Shown here one piece after another: positions 24,619 to 33,671 of a DNA stretch of 64,000 nucleotides. The DNA comes from JAGOPO01 sp038065515 (GTDB lineage: Bacteria; Patescibacteriota; Minisyncoccia; 2-02-FULL-40-12; GWA2-44-9), in contig JBBTQV010000016.1 in NCBI GenBank assembly GCA_038065515.1, positions 20,179-84,178 of the forward strand. Reading direction: 5' to 3'. Below the pieces are notes generated by a model. The model ran no database searches, was not told the DNA's origin, and saw nothing but the letters and a program-made list of their open reading frames with translations. The position numbers and the translations under genes are program-made. How positions within the stretch are numbered: the first letter of the stretch is position 1; every line of letters starts with the position of its first letter.

Positions 24619-25236
24619 TTACTTGCGGACTGCGGCGAAACGGTAGTTCTCGAACCACTCGCTGTCGAACCAGTACAGGTTCAGGTAGCGTACACGGTCG
24701 TACCGGTCCAGATACGCCACATAGCGGTCGTCATGGACCTTGGCCACGGTGCCCAGCGCAACGATGGGAAACTCCAACTGGAGACCCGAGTGTTGGATGC
24801 CGATCCAGAGCAACTCCAAGAAGGTGGCCGGACGCAGACCTTGGCGGTCCATGTCAGCGATGACCTCGTCCGAGGTCATCCGCTTGTTGTAGTGGAGCAG
24901 ATGGACTTCGGCGGTACGGGTGCCGTCTCCGGTACCGAAACTGAAATGCTTGACGATGTTGGAGTTGACCCAGTCGTACTTGCCGTCGGCGATGAGCTGG
25001 ACCGTTGTCTTGGTCAGATCCATCATCACGGAGATGGTGCGGTCGAGGAACTCGATGGCGGTACGCTTGGTACCGACGATGAGTTGGGCAATTTTGCCGC
25101 GCAAGTCCTTGCTCGTGAGGATTCGCTCCAGGTCGGCGTCGTTGCCACCCAGCGCGAGCACCGCATCCACGAGGGCCTTGAACACCTCGAACGCCTTACC
25201 CCAACCCTTGAGAAACTCACTCTTCTGACGAGCCAT
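24619..25236 (-). CDS. DGR target protein 2 with C-terminal variable domain
   Basis: 205 residues from ATG 25236, chosen because AAGGAGG lies 7 bases ahead; an ATG at 25263 has none. The last 42 residues are VR2-encoded: VHDDRYVAYLDRYDRVRYL and on to FAAVRK, with 11 codons differing from TR2. The upstream part includes an LEFPIVALGTVAKV strand leading into the variable domain, as in C-type-lectin-like targets. The N-terminal 100 residues are helical and unlike target 1. No signal peptide is seen. Promoter at 25368-25340. Confidence 0.92.
   Translation of the reverse strand: MARQKSEFLKGWGKAFEVFKALVDAVLALGGNDADLERILTSKDLRGKIAQLIVGTKRTAIEFLDRTISVMMDLTKTTVQLIADGKYDWVNSNIVKHFSFGTGDGTRTAEVHLLHYNKRMTSDEVIADMDRQGLRPATFLELLWIGIQHSGLQLEFPIVALGTVAKVHDDRYVAYLDRYDRVRYLNLYWFDSEWFENYRFAAVRK
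24621..24747 (-). repeat. DGR variable repeat VR2
   Basis: 127 bp at the 3' end of target gene 2, ending at its stop codon. 12 differences from TR2, all at template adenines, including two adjacent ones in a single AAC codon (N to F). Confidence 0.96.
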
Positions 25237-25314
25237 AGCTCGCCTCCTTCGTTTGTGGCTCATTCCCTACCCACGCAGAATACGGGGCCCGGAACTTGCC
25301 GTTTTCAATGTTCG

Positions 25315-25368
25315 CAGGGCTTCACCCCTGTATTTTTGTATTATATCAAATCTCAACGATAATAGCAA
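25315..25368 (-). promoter_or_regulatory. Promoter and 5' UTR hairpin of DGR target 2
   Basis: TTGCTA (25368-25363), 17-base spacer, perfect TATAAT (25345-25340), then AAATACAGGGGTGAAGCCCTGCG with CAGGG/CCCTG arms (25330-25315), as in target 1. Confidence 0.72.
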
Positions 25369-25451
25369 GGACTCGCTCGGACCGCCGAATATGGTGATCC
25401 GAGCGAAGCGATGGCGGCACAAGGCAAAACCGTACCTACCGTCGCGAAGCG

Positions 25452-26474
25452 CTATACCTTCGTTTCGCGAAGATGCCTAGCACAGTCGTCGGGATCGAAC
25501 GGGTTGATATAGATGGCGGTTGAGAGCTCAAAGCCCGCGGCTATCGGGATGCGCGGTACGACCTCGATGTGCCAGTGATAAAAATCGTAATTGATGAGCG
25601 GGTCACGCATGACCGGTGCGGTATGGATATAAAAGTTGTAATCGACATCGTCCAGCGCGGCGTACAACTTACGCAAAACCACATTCAACATATTGGCGCA
25701 TTGCGAAAGCGTGGCGTCATCGGACAACTCGAACCGCGGCATCTGCCGTTTAGGGAAAATACGCACTTCGTATCCGCCTTTGGAGACAAACGGACAGAAC
25801 GCGATGAACTGTTCGTTCTCATACACAATGCGTTTGTTTTCGCGCAGCTCCCAGTCAATCATTGCCTGATGCACCGGAACCCCATGCTGCTGCATGTAGT
25901 CATCGGAACCCTGCAGTGAACGGACAATTTCCGGTGGCACAATGGGAGTAGAAATAATCTGCGAGTGATTATGCAAAATACTGGCACCTGCCGCGCGTCC
26001 GTGATTGTGGAATATGCTGATGTAGTCGCCGCACTCATCCTGTGAGATTTCAGTGTATCGGCCCCGGTATACTTGCAGGACCTCCCGTGTCTGCTCATCG
26101 GTGAACTGCGCGAAGTGCGCGTCGTGGTCGCGCGTGATGACCAATTCATGAAAACCGTTCGCCGCATGCGTCAGATACGGTCCTGCCTGTCGGGGCTCTC
26201 CGCATATCCCATGCTGTAACGCGGGAAATTTATTCGGTACCACCACGGTCGTCCACGGACCATTCCAGTCACCATGCCAAGTGATGGGTTTGCCGTTGTC
26301 ATAGACATGCACCGGCGTTTCCTGTGCGCCCATCTGTTCAGGCTCAAAGACGCACTCCTCTTTCGATTGCATAAGGCGTTCGCGCTTCCCGTCATGCGGC
26401 CTCCGGGCACGCAAACTCGAAATAAGGACCCACTCGCCTGAAACCAAATCTTTTCTGAATTCGTTGACTGCCAT
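25452..26474 (-). CDS. galT: Galactose-1-phosphate uridylyltransferase-like HIT protein
   Basis: A 340-residue member of the GalT branch of the HIT superfamily. The active-site segment reads ILHNHSQII, where classic GalT has HPHGQI. A second conserved piece is NYDFYHWHIEVVPRIP near the C-terminus. Such enzymes move nucleotidyl groups between sugar phosphates (galactose or ADP-glucose type). With a GT2 gene right upstream and polysaccharide genes elsewhere, supply of nucleotide sugars is likely. Substrate is uncertain because the HNHSQ form differs from E. coli GalT. Confidence 0.85.
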   Translation of the reverse strand: MAVNEFRKDLVSGEWVLISSLRARRPHDGKRERLMQSKEECVFEPEQMGAQETPVHVYDNGKPITWHGDWNGPWTTVVVPNKFPALQHGICGEPRQAGPYLTHAANGFHELVITRDHDAHFAQFTDEQTREVLQVYRGRYTEISQDECGDYISIFHNHGRAAGASILHNHSQIISTPIVPPEIVRSLQGSDDYMQQHGVPVHQAMIDWELRENKRIVYENEQFIAFCPFVSKGGYEVRIFPKRQMPRFELSDDATLSQCANMLNVVLRKLYAALDDVDYNFYIHTAPVMRDPLINYDFYHWHIEVVPRIPIAAGFELSTAIYINPFDPDDCARHLRETKV

Positions 26475-26478
26475 CGTT

Positions 26479-27201
26479 TTATTTATTGTAATCCCCGCGA
26501 ATGCGTTTGAATCCGACCAGAACGGTTTCCATGAGCACCTTCGGATAGGTCCAAAAATTCACGCGCGTTTCCGGCGGATTATTCCAGGTAATGGGAATCT
26601 CGCGGATACCGAATCCGCGGGCGCGCGCACCTGCCAGCGCATCCACATCGAATCCCCACCCGAAAATGGTAAGCCGTGAGAATATTTCCTGCGCGGCGCG
26701 TGCAGTGAACACCTTGAACCCGCGTTGAGTATCCCACACACCCGGCACCGCCCATATCTGTATCCAGAGATTTCCCGCCTTGCCCAACAATTGCCGCCAG
26801 AGCGGCTCCGACCCTCCGCGCACCACTTTAGACCCGTGTACCGCGAGCGAACCGATAACGACCGCAATCCCCTGTTCCAAGAGCGGCCGCATCGCGTCGA
26901 AGTGATCGATGGTGGTGCTGTTGTCGGCATCCATGAACAGACGCACTTCACCCGTACCGAACAGCATGCCCGTTATCACCGCATATCCTTTGCCCGGCCG
27001 CTTTTCATCGATAAGCCGGATACTGCGAAATTGATGCTGCATACCACGCACAATATCTGCCGTCGCATCCGTGGATCGGTTGTTGACCACGATAACTTCG
27101 GAAACAAAATCCTGCTTCGCCAGCCACGAGCATACGGCCTGCAGTGTCGAACCGATGCGCTTCGCTTCATTGTATGTGGGAATGATGACGGAGAGGTACA
27201 T
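26479..27201 (-). CDS. GT2 family glycosyltransferase (DPM/DPG-synthase-like)
   Basis: A 240-residue GT-A enzyme beginning LSVIIPTYNEAKRIGSTL. Metal-binding DADNST and the acceptor-side GSKVVRGGSEPLWRQLL and DTQRGFKVF match dolichyl- or polyprenyl-phosphate sugar synthases. It has no membrane helices of its own, so it would charge a polyprenyl carrier from the cytoplasm. It ends 4 bases before galT. Confidence 0.88.
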   Translation of the reverse strand: MYLSVIIPTYNEAKRIGSTLQAVCSWLAKQDFVSEVIVVNNRSTDATADIVRGMQHQFRSIRLIDEKRPGKGYAVITGMLFGTGEVRLFMDADNSTTIDHFDAMRPLLEQGIAVVIGSLAVHGSKVVRGGSEPLWRQLLGKAGNLWIQIWAVPGVWDTQRGFKVFTARAAQEIFSRLTIFGWGFDVDALAGARARGFGIREIPITWNNPPETRVNFWTYPKVLMETVLVGFKRIRGDYNK

Positions 27202-27252
27202 GTTCCCTCTTATAGTATACGAAGCATCAAGTAATGGAAACTACCAACGGAA

Positions 27253-27281
27253 TTGACAAATGGGATTCCCTTCCATATTAT
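27253..27281 (+). promoter_or_regulatory. Promoter of dprA-topA
   Basis: TTGACA (27253-27258), 17-base spacer, TATTAT (27276-27281). The start of transcription should fall at about 27288-27290, so the ATG at 27260 lies inside the promoter and cannot be the start. Confidence 0.75.
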
Positions 27282-27292
27282 ATGCAGTCTGC

Positions 27293-28171
27293 ATGCCGCA
27301 CACCGAAATCATCACCATTCGTCCGGATGACGACCGCTATCCCGAATTGCTCAAACGCATCGCCGATCCGCCCGCCCAGCTATATTGTCTGGGCAATATC
27401 ACGCTATTGAATTCGTTTTGCGTCGGGGTTGTGGGTACCCGCAAGGCCAGCGACTATGGCCGCCAGGCAACTGCGGACATCGCCGGCCAGTTAGCGCAAA
27501 ACGGCGTGACGATCGTGAGCGGTCTGGCGACGGGCATCGACTCGGTTGCGCACCGTGCCGCGTTGGATGCCAAAGGAAACACGATTGCGGTCTTCGGCAC
27601 GGGACTCGCTGACGACGATATTTTCCCCGTAGACAATGTACGACTCGCGCACGAGATCGTCGCCGCAGGCGGTCTGCTGATTTCGGAATACGAAGAAGGC
27701 GTGCATGGCCAGCCGTGGACATTCCCGATGCGCAACCGCATCATCTCCGGATTGTCGCGCGGTATCGTCGTGGTTGAAGCGGATAAGAAATCCGGCTCTC
27801 TCATCACCGCCAAAGCCGCTCTGGATCAAGACCGAGATGTGTTCGCCGTACCGGGCAGTATTTACTGGCCGCGCTCGGTGGGTTCCAACTGGCTCATTCA
27901 GCAAGGCGCTCGGCCCGTACTGTGCGCAGCGGACATATTGGAATCGTACAAAATGCGTCAAATTCCTCTGCCCGAAGCGGCTCTGTCCACATCCGATCCG
28001 GTGCAAGAGAGTATACTGGCACTACTGCGACAAAACGGTCCGACACATCTGGACACGCTGGCCTCGCAGACGGGATTCGACACGCCGCGCACGATGGCAG
28101 CGATTGCGATGCTCGAACTGTTCAGTGCCATCCAGCACATGGGCGGTGGTATCTACAAAACAACACAATGA
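27293..28171 (+). CDS. dprA: DNA processing protein DprA
   Basis: 292 residues from ATG 27293; the ATG at 27260 is rejected because it sits in the promoter. DprA protects incoming single-stranded DNA and loads RecA during natural transformation. The Rossmann core shows GVVGTRKASDYGRQ, SGLATGIDSVAHRAAL, GTGLADD and FPMRNRIISGLS; a C-terminal winged-helix domain (about 230-290) follows. The message would be nearly leaderless. It overlaps topA by 4 bases (ATGA). Confidence 0.95.
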   Translation: MPHTEIITIRPDDDRYPELLKRIADPPAQLYCLGNITLLNSFCVGVVGTRKASDYGRQATADIAGQLAQNGVTIVSGLATGIDSVAHRAALDAKGNTIAVFGTGLADDDIFPVDNVRLAHEIVAAGGLLISEYEEGVHGQPWTFPMRNRIISGLSRGIVVVEADKKSGSLITAKAALDQDRDVFAVPGSIYWPRSVGSNWLIQQGARPVLCAADILESYKMRQIPLPEAALSTSDPVQESILALLRQNGPTHLDTLASQTGFDTPRTMAAIAMLELFSAIQHMGGGIYKTTQ

Positions 28172-30183
28172 AATTAGTCATCGTTGAAAGCCCTACAAAA
28201 GCAAAAACAATCTCCCAGTATCTGGGAGATGATTTTGTCGTCCGCTCGAGCTACGGCCATGTGCGCGACTTGCCGAAATCCGAGCTGGGCATCGACACCG
28301 AACACGAGTTTGCGCCCACCTATATCGTGCCGACAAAAGCGAAAAAAAACCTCACCGAGTTGAAAAAAGAAGCGGCAAAAGCCGACACTATCGTGCTGGC
28401 GACCGATGAAGACCGCGAAGGAGAAGCGATAGCATGGCACCTCTTTGAGGCGTTGGGTCTGGCGAAACTTCAGAAGAAAAACAAAGAGCTCAAAATCCAG
28501 CGCATTGTGTTTCATGAAATCACGAAGCATGCCATCGAAGAGGCCGTCGCGAATCCGCGCGACATCGACCGCCATCTTGTGGACGCCCAGCAGGCGCGTC
28601 GCGTGCTTGATCGTCTCGTCGGCTACAAACTTTCGCCGGTCCTCTGGAAACGCTACTACCGCGGGCTGTCGGCCGGGCGCGTACAATCCGTCGCTACACG
28701 GCTGATTGTCGACCGGGAACGCGAAATCGAAGCGTTCAAGCCGGAAGAATACTGGACTATCACCGCGACGCTGCTGTCCGACGAGCACAAAGACATTCCC
28801 ATCATCGCGGAGCTGTCGCAACGCGACGGCAAGCCATTGGATAAGTTCGGCATTCCCGACGAAATCACCTCAAAGAAAATCCTCGCGGCGCTCGACGGCG
28901 CCCCCTTTACCGTCGCCGCTGTTGAACGCACCGAAACATCGCGCATGCCGCACGCGCCGTTTACCACTTCCACCCTTCAGCAGGAATCCAATAAGCGCCT
29001 GCACTACTCCAGCAAGCAAACGATGATGTTCGCACAAGGTCTGTACGAGTCCGGTTATATCACCTACATGCGAACCGACTCGGTCAGTGTGGCCGAACAA
29101 GCGCTCGGACAATCGAAAGCATTCATCGAATCGCAGTACGGAGCGAATTACTTCAAGCGTCGCAAATTCAAGACAAAATCCAAGAGCGCGCAGGAAGCGC
29201 ATGAAGCCGTGCGCCCAACCGACCCCGCACGCACACCCGAAATCATGGCTTCATCACTCTCGCCGCAACAACTCAAGCTGTACGACCTCATCTGGCGTCG
29301 CTTCATGGCATCGCAGATGTCCGACGCGGTGTTTGATGCGACTGCCATTGATATCACCGCAAAGAATTTCGGTTTCCGCGCAAACGGTTCGGTGCTCAAA
29401 TTCGACGGCTGGCTCAAAGTCCTGCCGTCAAAGTTCGAAGATAATGCACTTCCGCTGGTGCGCTCCGGGGAAACGCTCGCACTGCAGGAGTTCAAACCCG
29501 AACAGCATTTCACGAAGCCGCCCGCGCGATACAACGAAGCGTCGCTCATCAAAACGCTTGAAAAAGAAGGTATCGGCCGGCCCAGCACCTACGCCGCAAT
29601 CATCTCCACCATTGTCTTACGCAAATATGTAGAAAAAGACCGCTCACGCTATTTTCACCCGACACAAATCGGCAAGGATGTGAACGACTATCTTGTCGAA
29701 CAGTTCCCGCGCATCGTAGACCCGAAGTTCACCTCCGGCATGGAAGATCAGCTCGACGACATCGCCGCCGGCACGCGCCAGTGGGTCCCCACCATCCGCG
29801 CGTTTTACGCGCCGCTGGCGTTGGGCATCAAAGAAAAGATGACCGAGGCGCAGGCCGCGAAAGAATCCGAGATCGAGACCACCGACAAAATCTGCGACAA
29901 GTGCGGCAGTCCGATGGTGGTCAAGCGCGGCCGCTTTGGAAAGTTCATTGCCTGCTCAAACTTCCCCGAGTGCAAGAACATCTTCAAAGAACCAAGATCA
30001 ACCGCGCCCGTTGAAAAAGTCGGCCGTGTCTGTCCGAAAGATGGCGGCGAGCTCATTTACCGCGTCGGCCGCTTCGGCAAGTTCATCGCCTGCGAAAACT
30101 TCCCGAAGTGCAAACACACGGAGAAGATCAAGAAAGCAAACGACGAACCAGTCACTTCTAAAAAAGAGGAACTGCAAACATAG
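28168..30183 (+). CDS. topA: DNA topoisomerase I
   Basis: 671 residues from ATG 28168 (MKLVIVESPTKAKT), overlapping the dprA stop. Type IA enzyme relaxing negative supercoils. The Toprim domain has DEDREGEAIAWH; the catalytic tyrosine is in GYITYMRTDSVSV. Two C-terminal zinc ribbons are present (CDKCGSPMVVKRGRFGKFIAC and CPKDGGELIYRVGRFGKFIAC), fewer than in many bacteria. dprA-topA is a widespread gene pair. Confidence 0.97.
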   Translation: MKLVIVESPTKAKTISQYLGDDFVVRSSYGHVRDLPKSELGIDTEHEFAPTYIVPTKAKKNLTELKKEAAKADTIVLATDEDREGEAIAWHLFEALGLAKLQKKNKELKIQRIVFHEITKHAIEEAVANPRDIDRHLVDAQQARRVLDRLVGYKLSPVLWKRYYRGLSAGRVQSVATRLIVDREREIEAFKPEEYWTITATLLSDEHKDIPIIAELSQRDGKPLDKFGIPDEITSKKILAALDGAPFTVAAVERTETSRMPHAPFTTSTLQQESNKRLHYSSKQTMMFAQGLYESGYITYMRTDSVSVAEQALGQSKAFIESQYGANYFKRRKFKTKSKSAQEAHEAVRPTDPARTPEIMASSLSPQQLKLYDLIWRRFMASQMSDAVFDATAIDITAKNFGFRANGSVLKFDGWLKVLPSKFEDNALPLVRSGETLALQEFKPEQHFTKPPARYNEASLIKTLEKEGIGRPSTYAAIISTIVLRKYVEKDRSRYFHPTQIGKDVNDYLVEQFPRIVDPKFTSGMEDQLDDIAAGTRQWVPTIRAFYAPLALGIKEKMTEAQAAKESEIETTDKICDKCGSPMVVKRGRFGKFIACSNFPECKNIFKEPRSTAPVEKVGRVCPKDGGELIYRVGRFGKFIACENFPKCKHTEKIKKANDEPVTSKKEELQT

Positions 30184-30229
30184 AAATAGAACTGCTCTCG
30201 GCACTTCTGTTCCCGCTCCGCCCAGCGAG

Positions 30230-30334
30230 CCCGCCCCGCCTGGGCATACGCAGGGTCGCTTGCTGTGCCAAAGCCAAGCAAACAGCGATGACGACGCATG
30301 CACCGGGACCCGGCGTATGCCCAGGCGGGGCGGG
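30230..30334. repeat. Long inverted repeat downstream of topA
   Basis: 28-bp arms (30230-30257 and 30307-30334) match at 27 of 28 positions, including a perfect 22-bp block, around a 49-base loop. It lies in the 266-base noncoding gap between topA and relA and could form a large hairpin in either transcript. Confidence 0.8.
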
Positions 30335-30449
30335 AAGCGCTATCTGAAATGACCCCGCTTTGGCGTTGGCAACTGCGAAGATTCGGATGTGGAGCAGTCT
30401 CTGCACAACAGGTTGAAACCGCCAGAGAATAGTTATAGACTTGCGTCAA

Positions 30450-32189
30450 ATGGAAACCGTGTTAGCAGACATCATTGCCCGGTTCGGATTATCGGACCAA
30501 ACGCTCATCGAGCAGGCGTTCGAGTTTGCCCAACACGGCCACGAGGGTCAGGTGCGGGCATCCGGAGAACCGTACATCACCCATCCCCTGCAGGTGGCGA
30601 CATTCTTGGCAGACTTGGGTTTTGATGCGTCCACAGTGGCGGCTGCTCTCCTGCACGATATTCTGGAAGATACGCCCGTCACGAAAGGAGAGCTGGAACT
30701 GCGTTTTGGCAAAGAGGTCGCATTTCTGGTGGACGGGGTAACAAAGTTATCCGCCATCACTCTGCGCGGCACCCGCAAAGATAAGAAGTCCGCCGACCTG
30801 CAGACCGAATCATTGAAAAAGATGTTCTTCGCCATGGCCGAAGATTTGCGCGTCATCATCATCAAGCTGGCCGACCGTCTGCACAACATGAACACTCTGC
30901 GCTATCTGCCCCCTGCAGACCGTGAACGCATTGCGCGCGAGACCATGGAAATCTACGCGCCCATCGCGGGACGACTCGGTATGGGCCGCCTCAAGGGCGA
31001 ACTCGACGACCTGGCCTTTCCGTTCGCCTACCCCGCCGAATACGCATGGCTGAAGAAAACCATCAAGGGAAAATACGAAAGCCGCCTGCACTACATTGAA
31101 CGCACCGCCCCGCTTGTGAAGCGGCGGTTGCTGGATGCCGACATCCCGGTCATTGACATTCACGCGCGTGCAAAACGCATGTGGTCGCTGTATGAAAAAC
31201 TCCAGCGCTACAGTATGGATCCCGACAAGGTGCTCGACCTCGTCGCGATGCGCATCATAGTGCCGGAAATAAAAGATTGCTATGCCGCCATGGGCGTCAT
31301 CCACGCGCACTATAAACCAATGCCCGGCCGCGTGAAAGATTTCATCGCCCTCCCCAAGCCCAACGGCTACCGCTCACTGCACACCACGGTGTTCTGCGAA
31401 CGGGGCCGCATCGCTGAAATCCAAATCCGCACACCGGAGATGCACGACCACGCCGAGAACGGCATCGCATCGCACTGGGCGTACACCGAAGCGGGCAAGC
31501 CCCGAGCAGTGTCGGCCAAACAACAGGAGCTCGCATGGGTGAACCAGTTGAAGAATGTCCTGCGGGACATCAAAACATCGCAGGGCATGGCCGACCTGAA
31601 AATCGAATTCTTCAAGAACCGCATCTTTGTGCTCACCCCGCACGGCGACATCAAAGATCTTCCCGAAGGCGCAACGCCGCTGGATTTCGCATATTCCATC
31701 CACTCCGAGTTGGGCCATCGAACGACCAGTGCGCTGGTGAACGGCCGCATCGTCCCGTTGAGCTCGGCACTGCAATCAGGCGATGTGGCGGAAATCATCA
31801 AAGGGAAGGAAGCGAGGCCGAGCAAAGGCTGGCTGCACATTGTGAAGACAAACCAGGCCGCCAAACACATCAGGTCGTGGTTCAATAATTCGGGGCCGCC
31901 GGATAAGTCCGAATCTAACTCGGAGCCATCTCATAGCTCACGCCTTTCGACAGGCACTGCACGCAAGAAAGTCGCACGCCCGAAGACGATTGCGGCTCAT
32001 GCTTCGGCTATTCTCATCGACGGCCAGGATGGGATGGCATATCGGCTCGGCAAGTGTTGTACGCCGACCACCGCTTCCCCCGTCATCGGCTATCTCACGC
32101 TCACCCGCGGCGTCACCGTGCATGTCGTCGATTGCGCCAACATAAAAACCGCCGATAAACAGCGGCTATTGGACGCTCAGTGGGAATAA
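30450..32189 (+). CDS. (p)ppGpp synthetase/hydrolase, RelA/SpoT family
   Basis: 579 residues from ATG 30450 (a TTG at 30441 is possible). Domains in order: HD hydrolase (YITHPLQVATFLADLGF, LLHDILEDT, about residues 35-180), synthetase (YRSLHTTVFCERGRIAEIQIR, about 300-330), TGS (FVLTPHGDIKDLPEGATPLDFAY, about 395-450) and a short zinc/CC region (GKCCTPTTASPVIGYLTLTRG). It lacks the C-terminal ACT domain, which explains the length below the usual 700. Likely a bifunctional stringent-response enzyme. Confidence 0.94.
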   Translation: METVLADIIARFGLSDQTLIEQAFEFAQHGHEGQVRASGEPYITHPLQVATFLADLGFDASTVAAALLHDILEDTPVTKGELELRFGKEVAFLVDGVTKLSAITLRGTRKDKKSADLQTESLKKMFFAMAEDLRVIIIKLADRLHNMNTLRYLPPADRERIARETMEIYAPIAGRLGMGRLKGELDDLAFPFAYPAEYAWLKKTIKGKYESRLHYIERTAPLVKRRLLDADIPVIDIHARAKRMWSLYEKLQRYSMDPDKVLDLVAMRIIVPEIKDCYAAMGVIHAHYKPMPGRVKDFIALPKPNGYRSLHTTVFCERGRIAEIQIRTPEMHDHAENGIASHWAYTEAGKPRAVSAKQQELAWVNQLKNVLRDIKTSQGMADLKIEFFKNRIFVLTPHGDIKDLPEGATPLDFAYSIHSELGHRTTSALVNGRIVPLSSALQSGDVAEIIKGKEARPSKGWLHIVKTNQAAKHIRSWFNNSGPPDKSESNSEPSHSSRLSTGTARKKVARPKTIAAHASAILIDGQDGMAYRLGKCCTPTTASPVIGYLTLTRGVTVHVVDCANIKTADKQRLLDAQWE

Positions 32190-32194
32190 CACCA

Positions 32195-32752
32195 CTATCG
32201 CCTATAGCTATCGCGTGCCAGCTCAACAGCACGGCGCTGCTCGGAGCTCATTCGTTTGAATCGCGGATCAAAAAGCAGGCAGGTAAGAATCCCCACAGCG
32301 CTAGTTGGCGCAGCGGCGGCAGCTTCTGCGAGTTTACTTCCAATCATCTGATCGAGTTTGCTCTTCGGTTCTAATCTCTCTATTTCGCCACTGATGTATG
32401 CAATGACTTCAGGGTCGTTTTCTCGTAGCGCAAAAGCGTATAAATCATCGAGACCACCTTTTGCATCGGCGCGGGTCGCTTTTCCTGAAAATCCGGCATC
32501 CAAGATTATGCGGGCGGCACGAACCAATTCTTGCGCCCGCTCAATACTGCCGATTCCGGATGTCATATTGACAATTCCCGCTTGTTGCTCATACTCATTT
32601 AACGCATCTTGAGCCTCTTGGACTTTTGGATTTTCCAAATCCAGCGGATTATTAATCCCTTCTTCTTTCAATTTCTTGAACAATTCTAAAGCATTCTCGT
32701 AGCTACCGAGTTCCGTTTCTTTCTTTTCCGGCGGTATCGGAGGACCTTCCAT
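32195..32752 (-). CDS. Hypothetical helical protein
   Basis: A 185-residue protein, mostly helix, with a proline-rich start and a short hydrophobic stretch (LAEAAAAAPTSAVGILTCLL, about residues 140-160). No family recognised. It follows parB by 9 bases on the same strand and may be co-transcribed with parAB. Confidence 0.65.
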   Translation of the reverse strand: MEGPPIPPEKKETELGSYENALELFKKLKEEGINNPLDLENPKVQEAQDALNEYEQQAGIVNMTSGIGSIERAQELVRAARIILDAGFSGKATRADAKGGLDDLYAFALRENDPEVIAYISGEIERLEPKSKLDQMIGSKLAEAAAAAPTSAVGILTCLLFDPRFKRMSSEQRRAVELARDSYRR

Positions 32753-32761
32753 ACTTATAGA

Positions 32762-33667
32762 TTAGCCGATAATCTTTTTAACGACAGTGTTGAGGTGCTC
32801 CAAATCGGCAAAACGGATAACGATTTGCCCGGTTCGCGATGAAGACCCCTGTGCGCGAATGATGACCGGCGCTCCTAGATGATCAGCGAGATTGCGCATC
32901 AGATCATCAAACCTTTCATTGTGACGCGCTTTCCGCCGACCGACCGCGGCTTTCGCGGATGATGCGGCGTACTCGAGGTCTTTTGTGGAAAAACCACCGG
33001 TCGCAATTTGCTCGTACGCCTGTTTCTGCGCAGTGGCATCCTGAAACGACAGGAGCGAACGGGCGGCGGTCCCACTGATGCGGCCATCGCGCGTGGCATC
33101 TTTGATGTACTGCGGGAGGTTGACCAGACGCATCACATTGGCAACCGCCTCGCGCGATTTGCCAACCTTATCGGCGATTTCTTGCTGCCGGAGACCAAAC
33201 TCTCCCGCAAGCCGGCAATAGGCTTCGGCCTGCTCGATGGGATTGAGGTCTTCGCGTTGGAGATTTTCGATGAGCGCGACTTCAAGCCGGTTTGATTTTG
33301 TCCCGGAACTGCTGGGTGTGAGGTCGTCGCGGATGATTACCGGCACGGTCGGCAGTCCCGCAAGTTGCGCGGCACGCCACCGGCGCTCTCCGGCAATGAG
33401 CTGGTAGGTGACCGCTCTCCCCCGCGGGAGATCTTCTTCCATTTTAGAAACCAGTAACGGCTGGAGCACACCGAACTTGCGAATGCTCCGTGCCAGCTCG
33501 GCGAGCGCCTCCTGATCGAAATCGGTGCGGGGCTGATCGGGGTTGGGTTGAATCTTTGTGACCTCAACAAAGAAGATACTCTCGCGGCGGTTGTTCACCG
33601 CATCCGCGACGGAGTCGGGAATCAGGGAACCCAACCCTTTGCCTAATCCGAATAATTTTTTGGGCAT
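32762..33667 (-). CDS. parB: Chromosome partitioning protein ParB
   Basis: A 301-residue ParB/Spo0J CTPase. The N-terminal ParB box includes IQPNPDQPRTDFD and the CTP-binding ELIAGERRWRAAQLAGL (about 85-101). The helix-turn-helix DNA-binding part has LRQQEIADKVGKSREAVANVMRL, and the C-terminal dimer domain ends with basic and aromatic residues. It spreads from parS and guides origin segregation with ParA. It follows parA by 4 bases. No clear parS site was found in the window. Confidence 0.95.
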   Translation of the reverse strand: MPKKLFGLGKGLGSLIPDSVADAVNNRRESIFFVEVTKIQPNPDQPRTDFDQEALAELARSIRKFGVLQPLLVSKMEEDLPRGRAVTYQLIAGERRWRAAQLAGLPTVPVIIRDDLTPSSSGTKSNRLEVALIENLQREDLNPIEQAEAYCRLAGEFGLRQQEIADKVGKSREAVANVMRLVNLPQYIKDATRDGRISGTAARSLLSFQDATAQKQAYEQIATGGFSTKDLEYAASSAKAAVGRRKARHNERFDDLMRNLADHLGAPVIIRAQGSSSRTGQIVIRFADLEHLNTVVKKIIG

Positions 33668-33671
33668 AGTG

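Noticed and set aside
27922..28167. N-terminal extension of topA into dprA
   Set aside because: TopA homology begins at MKLVIVESPTKAKT (28168), which overlaps the dprA stop in the usual ATGA manner.
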